Below are positions 40,199 through 43,921 of a stretch of 43,921 nt of DNA, piece by piece (the stretch's first letter is position 1; each line of letters starts with the position of its first letter). A program made the position numbers and the translations under genes. Source of the DNA: CAZVEV01 sp964625865 (GTDB lineage: Bacteria > Planctomycetota > Phycisphaerae > SM23-33); contig CAZVEV010000015.1 in NCBI GenBank assembly GCA_964625865.1, positions 1-43,921 of the forward strand. The letters are read 5' to 3'. The notes under the pieces were generated by a model. The model did not search any database and was not told the DNA's origin. It worked only from the letters and a program-made list of their open reading frames with translations.

Positions 40199-43100
40199 CT
40201 ACTTCCCGCCGGCGACCGGGGCCCCGCCCGGGGCGGCCTTCTTGAGGATCTCCGCCACGCCGATGTAGTCGGGGGCCTTGTCGCGGCGGTCGATCTGTTT
40301 GAGGGCGGACAGGATCTTCAGGTAGTCCGGGTCGGTCTTGTCGGCGAAGATCGCCTTGCCGCCTGCGCCCTTGCACAGGTCCCATCCGCCGGCCGCCTTG
40401 GCCAGCGGCGCCTGCGCCGCGGCGCTGTGCGTCGGTTCGGACAGGTTCATGTGCCGCACCCGCATGCCGCTGTCAGCCACGCCCCAGTCGCCCGGCTTGT
40501 TGCCCCCCACGTGGACCGCGACGTGGTTCCGGTTCAGCCCGGACTTCGCGTCGGGCCGGTCCAGGCCGGTGTGGCAGGTCACGCAGCGGCGCCTGTGCAC
40601 GTCGGCAAGGGCCTTGCGGGCGGCGCCGGCCAGGTGCGTGGGCGACTTCTGGCGATAGTGGGAGTAGTAGGGCACGTTCGAGTCGATCCACAGGAAGATC
40701 TTCAACTGGTCCTCGAACGGGATCGCCTTCTTCGAGTGCTTCGGATCCCGGACGTGGCGGGCCATCTTGCTCAGCAGGCTGCCCCTGCTCAGCGGCGCCT
40801 GTTCGTCGCAGTCGTTGGTCGGCTGGGCGTGGGTGCGCCCCGTGCCGGGCTGGAAGTGAACCAGCATCCGGTCGGTCAGTTCCATGTAGGACATGTTGTA
40901 GACCGTCGTGCGGGCGCCGGTGAGGTTCAGATTGCTCTTGGGTCTGGGCCCGCTGTGGCAGCGGACGCAGTACTTGTCCAAGACCGGCTGGACCACCGCC
41001 TCGTACTCGATGATGCCGTTCGTGCCCCACTTGGGCATCCGGGGACGGACCGGGGCCTTGCGGGCGGCGATCGACAGCTTGCGGGTCTTCGACGCGGTAA
41101 TGCCCTTTCGCTGCTCGTGACAGCCGATGCAACTGCGGACCTCGCCGGGCATGGTGTGGAAGTCCGAGCCCTGGGTCATGAGCATCTGCCCGTCCTTGTC
41201 GAGCACGTGGAAGTAGAGGCTCCGCAGTGCGGGGACCTCGAACTTGGCCGACCCGTCGTCCTCGACGGGCACGAGCCCCACACAGCGGTTGACGTACCAG
41301 ATCGTCCCCACGCCGATCGCCCCGCCGCGCCCGTGCGAGTGGGTGACCTGCTCCATGACGGCGAGGTACTTGACCTGCCCGCGCTTGATCTCCGGCTCGA
41401 TGCCCTGGTAGACGTCCTCCATCACGAGGGTCGATTTCTGGGTCCAGTCGGGGTCCGTCAGCAGGCGCTGGTGCAGGTCCACGCCGCGAACCCAGTTGGG
41501 CGTGGTGGTGCGGTCGGGAATCACGGGCGGTCTCTTGCGGGCGACGAACGGCTGGGCCGAGTGTACGCCGCGCTTGCCGGCCGGGCCGATAACGCACTTC
41601 TTGTTGCCCGCGCGGTCAATCAGATACAGCCCCGCGCTGGCGTCGCGTCGGCCCTTGCTTGTGCACGTCCCGCCGTAGGAGGCCAGGAACAACTGCTCGT
41701 TGAGCGGATAGGGGTCCTGGTAGGCGTACTGCGGCGGGCGGTCGCCCACCGATGCCGTGTCGTGTGTCAGGCGCCGGAAGCCCAGCCCGTCGGGCGTCTC
41801 CTTGCCCTGCCCGTTCCACATCAGGCCCACCAGCCCCGCCGTATTGCCGTGGTGCGGGCCGAATACGCACATGACCTCCGGGCGGCCGGGAACGTGACGC
41901 GGCTTGTAGAACGCGCGGGGGTCGATCACCGTGTTGCCGAAGTACAGGTCGATCGCCGTCCCGTCGGGGTTCTGCACCCAGATCGCGTGACGGTTGAACA
42001 CGTTCTTGTTCACGCCGTAGTCCCAGCGGGCGAAGATCACCCTGCCGTCGTTCATGATCGTCGGGCTGTTGTCGATGGTCAGGTTCGCCGAGACCATCTT
42101 GCGGTTGGCCCCGTCGGCGTCGCAGATAAACAGCAGGCGTCTGGGCCCGCCGCCCTTGCAGGGGGACTGGCCCACGTCGTCGTCGAAGAAGACCACGCGC
42201 CCGTCGGGCATCTCGCAGGGCGACTGGCCGCGGTGCAGCACGCGGAAGTTCTTTCCGTCGCTCCCGACGGCCATGATCCGACCGCCCCCGCCGATGTAGA
42301 TCGTCTTGGCGTCCCACGAGAGGTTGATCTCGTGGGCCCGCGCGTTGCCCATCTCGTACAGCGTGGCCAGCGTCCCGGACTCGGGATTAAACGTGCGAAT
42401 GCGTGCCGAACCGGCCCCCGTTCCGGTGAACTGCATCGCGTCGTTCCTGTACGTCTCGCGTTCGAGGAAGACCAGGGGGGGCAGTTCGCGGATGGTCCGG
42501 CTCCAGACCCCGTCCAGGGCGTCGGCGGCTGCGAGGACCTCGCTGCACATCGGCTCGCCGGTGGTGAGGATCTTCGCCAGCAGGGGCCTGACGGTCTTTT
42601 CCAGTTCAGCCAGCCGTGCGGCGTGGCGCCGGCCTTCCGGAGAGGTCGGGTACTTGGCCAGAGCCTTCTCCATCGCGGGCACGATCCGCCCTTGCGAATC
42701 CCTGACCGCCGTCTCCACGCCGGGCATGGGCTCGGGATGGAACTTCAGCGCCGCCAGCCGCTGCAAAGACGCCTCGTAGCGCTCGACCAGCGATAGCTTC
42801 TTCGACGACGCCGGATTCTGGACGCAGTAGGGCACGTCGGTTATCCGGTCGATCTCCAGCGGGCGCCACAACCCCTCGAACCCCTTCTCACGTCGGAGCG
42901 ACGGGCTCAGCCCGGTGATCGTGAACGCAAAGCCGTACGCCTGCCGGTTGTTCGTCAGCTTGGCCCAGAAGTGGTTCGTGCCTTTGTTCAGCTTGACCAT
43001 GACGGGGCGCGGCATGTCGCCGCGGCCTTCCCACCGCTGGATCTCCTTGCCGTTGACACTCCAGGCGTACCGCCCCGTGCGGCGCCAGTGTTCCATGCCC

Positions 43101-43705
43101 TTCTCGCCCATGCGCCGGTCGGCTTCCGGGGCGCGGAGGACGAAGTCGATCTCCACCTCGACGGGGCTGCCGGCGGTGAGGGTGCGGTAGATGTACTGAG
43201 TCTCGCCCGCCGAGGGCGCCGGGCCGCGGGGCAACTCCTGGTAATAGCCGTCAATCCACTCCGTGTGCGGCGTCCAGCGGCGGACGGCGGTCGGATCGAT
43301 CGGGAAGTTCGGCGCCGGGTACGGCTTGGTCAGGCGAATCGCATTGCCTCCCGCCTTGACGTCCTTCTCGACGTCAAACGCATGAGCGAAGCTCGAGGCC
43401 ACGTTGTCCATCCAGTTCAGCAGCGGGCCCTGGTCGCGGAACGGGCCGATGCGATGCCACGTCCCCAGGCGCACGCCGGCCTCGGTCAGCGCCTTGCGAA
43501 GGGCCTCGGCGCGGATCTGCGGGGCCAGCACCTTGGCTCGGACCGCCCGCAAGGCCGCGTCCGCCTGCTCGGCCGACTGTGGGGCAGCGGCCTGAGACAG
43601 CGACCGAACGGCCAGAAGGCACGCGACAACCGCTGACACAGTCAATGCCTGTCTCAGGTTCCTGCGCGAGGAACACACCGCACTCAATGACTTCAACATA
43701 CTCAT
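40199..43705 (-). CDS. Multihaem c-type cytochrome/propeller protein, hydrazine-synthase-alpha-like family
   Basis: 1168 aa, ATG at 43705 with GGGAG 9 nt upstream. An N-terminal export signal covers residues 1-40 and contains SRRNLR before the hydrophobic core. Residues about 60-290 are a beta-rich domain. A TolB/PD40-like propeller follows (about 420-830), for example LSWDAKTIYIGGGGRIMAVGSDG and MNDGRVIFARWDY. Three covalent-haem motifs come next: CIGCH (about 859), CVRCH (about 912) and CVTCH (about 1041). Order and spacing resemble the alpha subunit of hydrazine synthase and the many uncharacterised planctomycete proteins related to it. Nothing else in the window supports anammox, so a generic periplasmic redox role is the safer reading. 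Haem insertion needs Sec export and Ccm-type maturation. Confidence 0.85.
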   Translation of the reverse strand: MSMLKSLSAVCSSRRNLRQALTVSAVVACLLAVRSLSQAAAPQSAEQADAALRAVRAKVLAPQIRAEALRKALTEAGVRLGTWHRIGPFRDQGPLLNWMDNVASSFAHAFDVEKDVKAGGNAIRLTKPYPAPNFPIDPTAVRRWTPHTEWIDGYYQELPRGPAPSAGETQYIYRTLTAGSPVEVEIDFVLRAPEADRRMGEKGMEHWRRTGRYAWSVNGKEIQRWEGRGDMPRPVMVKLNKGTNHFWAKLTNNRQAYGFAFTITGLSPSLRREKGFEGLWRPLEIDRITDVPYCVQNPASSKKLSLVERYEASLQRLAALKFHPEPMPGVETAVRDSQGRIVPAMEKALAKYPTSPEGRRHAARLAELEKTVRPLLAKILTTGEPMCSEVLAAADALDGVWSRTIRELPPLVFLERETYRNDAMQFTGTGAGSARIRTFNPESGTLATLYEMGNARAHEINLSWDAKTIYIGGGGRIMAVGSDGKNFRVLHRGQSPCEMPDGRVVFFDDDVGQSPCKGGGPRRLLFICDADGANRKMVSANLTIDNSPTIMNDGRVIFARWDYGVNKNVFNRHAIWVQNPDGTAIDLYFGNTVIDPRAFYKPRHVPGRPEVMCVFGPHHGNTAGLVGLMWNGQGKETPDGLGFRRLTHDTASVGDRPPQYAYQDPYPLNEQLFLASYGGTCTSKGRRDASAGLYLIDRAGNKKCVIGPAGKRGVHSAQPFVARKRPPVIPDRTTTPNWVRGVDLHQRLLTDPDWTQKSTLVMEDVYQGIEPEIKRGQVKYLAVMEQVTHSHGRGGAIGVGTIWYVNRCVGLVPVEDDGSAKFEVPALRSLYFHVLDKDGQMLMTQGSDFHTMPGEVRSCIGCHEQRKGITASKTRKLSIAARKAPVRPRMPKWGTNGIIEYEAVVQPVLDKYCVRCHSGPRPKSNLNLTGARTTVYNMSYMELTDRMLVHFQPGTGRTHAQPTNDCDEQAPLSRGSLLSKMARHVRDPKHSKKAIPFEDQLKIFLWIDSNVPYYSHYRQKSPTHLAGAARKALADVHRRRCVTCHTGLDRPDAKSGLNRNHVAVHVGGNKPGDWGVADSGMRVRHMNLSEPTHSAAAQAPLAKAAGGWDLCKGAGGKAIFADKTDPDYLKILSALKQIDRRDKAPDYIGVAEILKKAAPGGAPVAGGK

Positions 43706-43921
43706 CCTTGCTCCCGCGATCCTTCTTCAATGATGGACGGATACCTTGCATTTAACGCCCGCCGTCGAGAGAGGTTGTGCCTCTTTTCTCGCCCTTGAAC
43801 TTGTCGTCGCTTCCACGTTTAGCGGCGGAGCTTGCTCCGCGTGTGCTCTTGCGTGATGTGCAGTGCGTTCGTGGCGCGTAGCGCGATCTGAGGTCTTCGG
43901 CGTCCCGATGTACATCGGGAC
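43706..43921. repeat. Intergenic repeats at window end
   Basis: CCACGTTTAGCGGCGGAGCT followed by TGCTCCGCGTGTGC (43813-43846) is a half-copy of the element at 4539-4654. The window ends exactly on the perfect 20-bp palindrome GTCCCGATGTACATCGGGAC (43902-43921). No gene seen. Confidence 0.75.

Noticed and set aside
43590..43705. Tat signal in the cytochrome protein (SRRNLR before a hydrophobic core)
   Set aside because: The pattern fits loosely, but c-type haem proteins are exported unfolded by Sec and the hydrophobic core looks Sec-like.
40199..43705. Assigning the protein as true hydrazine synthase alpha subunit
   Set aside because: No beta/gamma subunits or other anammox genes are present, and three haem motifs plus a longer chain differ from the enzyme.

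Overview
The window is a high-GC stretch of what is most likely a Planctomycetota genome (inference; Phycisphaerae-like). The reasons are a PEP-CTERM protein, five very large exported PQQ-type beta-propeller proteins that carry a methyltransferase-like domain, DUF1080 and GH95 carbohydrate enzymes, and a hydrazine-synthase-alpha-like multihaem cytochrome. A ten-N gap at 10481-10490 and a poly-G/poly-C tract near 34150-34280 show that this is draft or metagenome-derived assembly. Local sequence errors are therefore possible.

Layout. (1) 173-3373 (-): a propeller/methyltransferase protein interrupted by one in-frame TAG. (2) 3692-9820 (-): a compact pterin-cofactor locus reading mobA, a small CxxxC protein, a MobB-ModE-type fusion, moeA, moaA, moaC and a MOSC-MoaB fusion. 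All are overlapping or nearly so. fdhD follows beyond a 115-bp inverted-repeat element. (3) 9910-10317 (+): a HIT protein. (4) 10574-12367 (-): a tungsten-type aldehyde:ferredoxin oxidoreductase, a plausible client of the cofactor locus. (5) 12590-16426 (-), 20022-23654 (-), 25306-29304 (+) and 29328-32555 (+): four more propeller/methyltransferase paralogues. (6) 16664-18394 (+): a sialate O-acetylesterase-like enzyme. (7) 18588-19948: two back-to-back divergent toxin-antitoxin modules (HigBA-like and YefM/YoeB-like). (8) 24196-25040: an ankyrin lipoprotein and a small membrane protein. (9) 32694-43705: an esterase-DUF1080 fusion, a GH95 glycosidase, an SGNH hydrolase, a PEP-CTERM protein and the trihaem cytochrome/propeller protein.

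The most unusual content is the propeller/methyltransferase family. By my reading, three members are ordered methyltransferase (M) - propeller A - propeller B. The other two are ordered B - M - A plus a carbohydrate-binding-type C-terminus, which is a domain-level circular permutation. All five keep a cysteine constellation at the end of propeller A (C...C-x17/19-C-x-C), while the SAM-binding loop decays from intact to absent. Two members carry an in-frame copy of a dispersed intergenic repeat, and the linker between propellers in two members is built of the same simple repeats seen between genes.

Intergenic DNA is dominated by short inverted-repeat elements of several families, many ending GTAG...CTAC. 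One of them flanks the assembly gap. I saw no rRNA, tRNA or CRISPR array.
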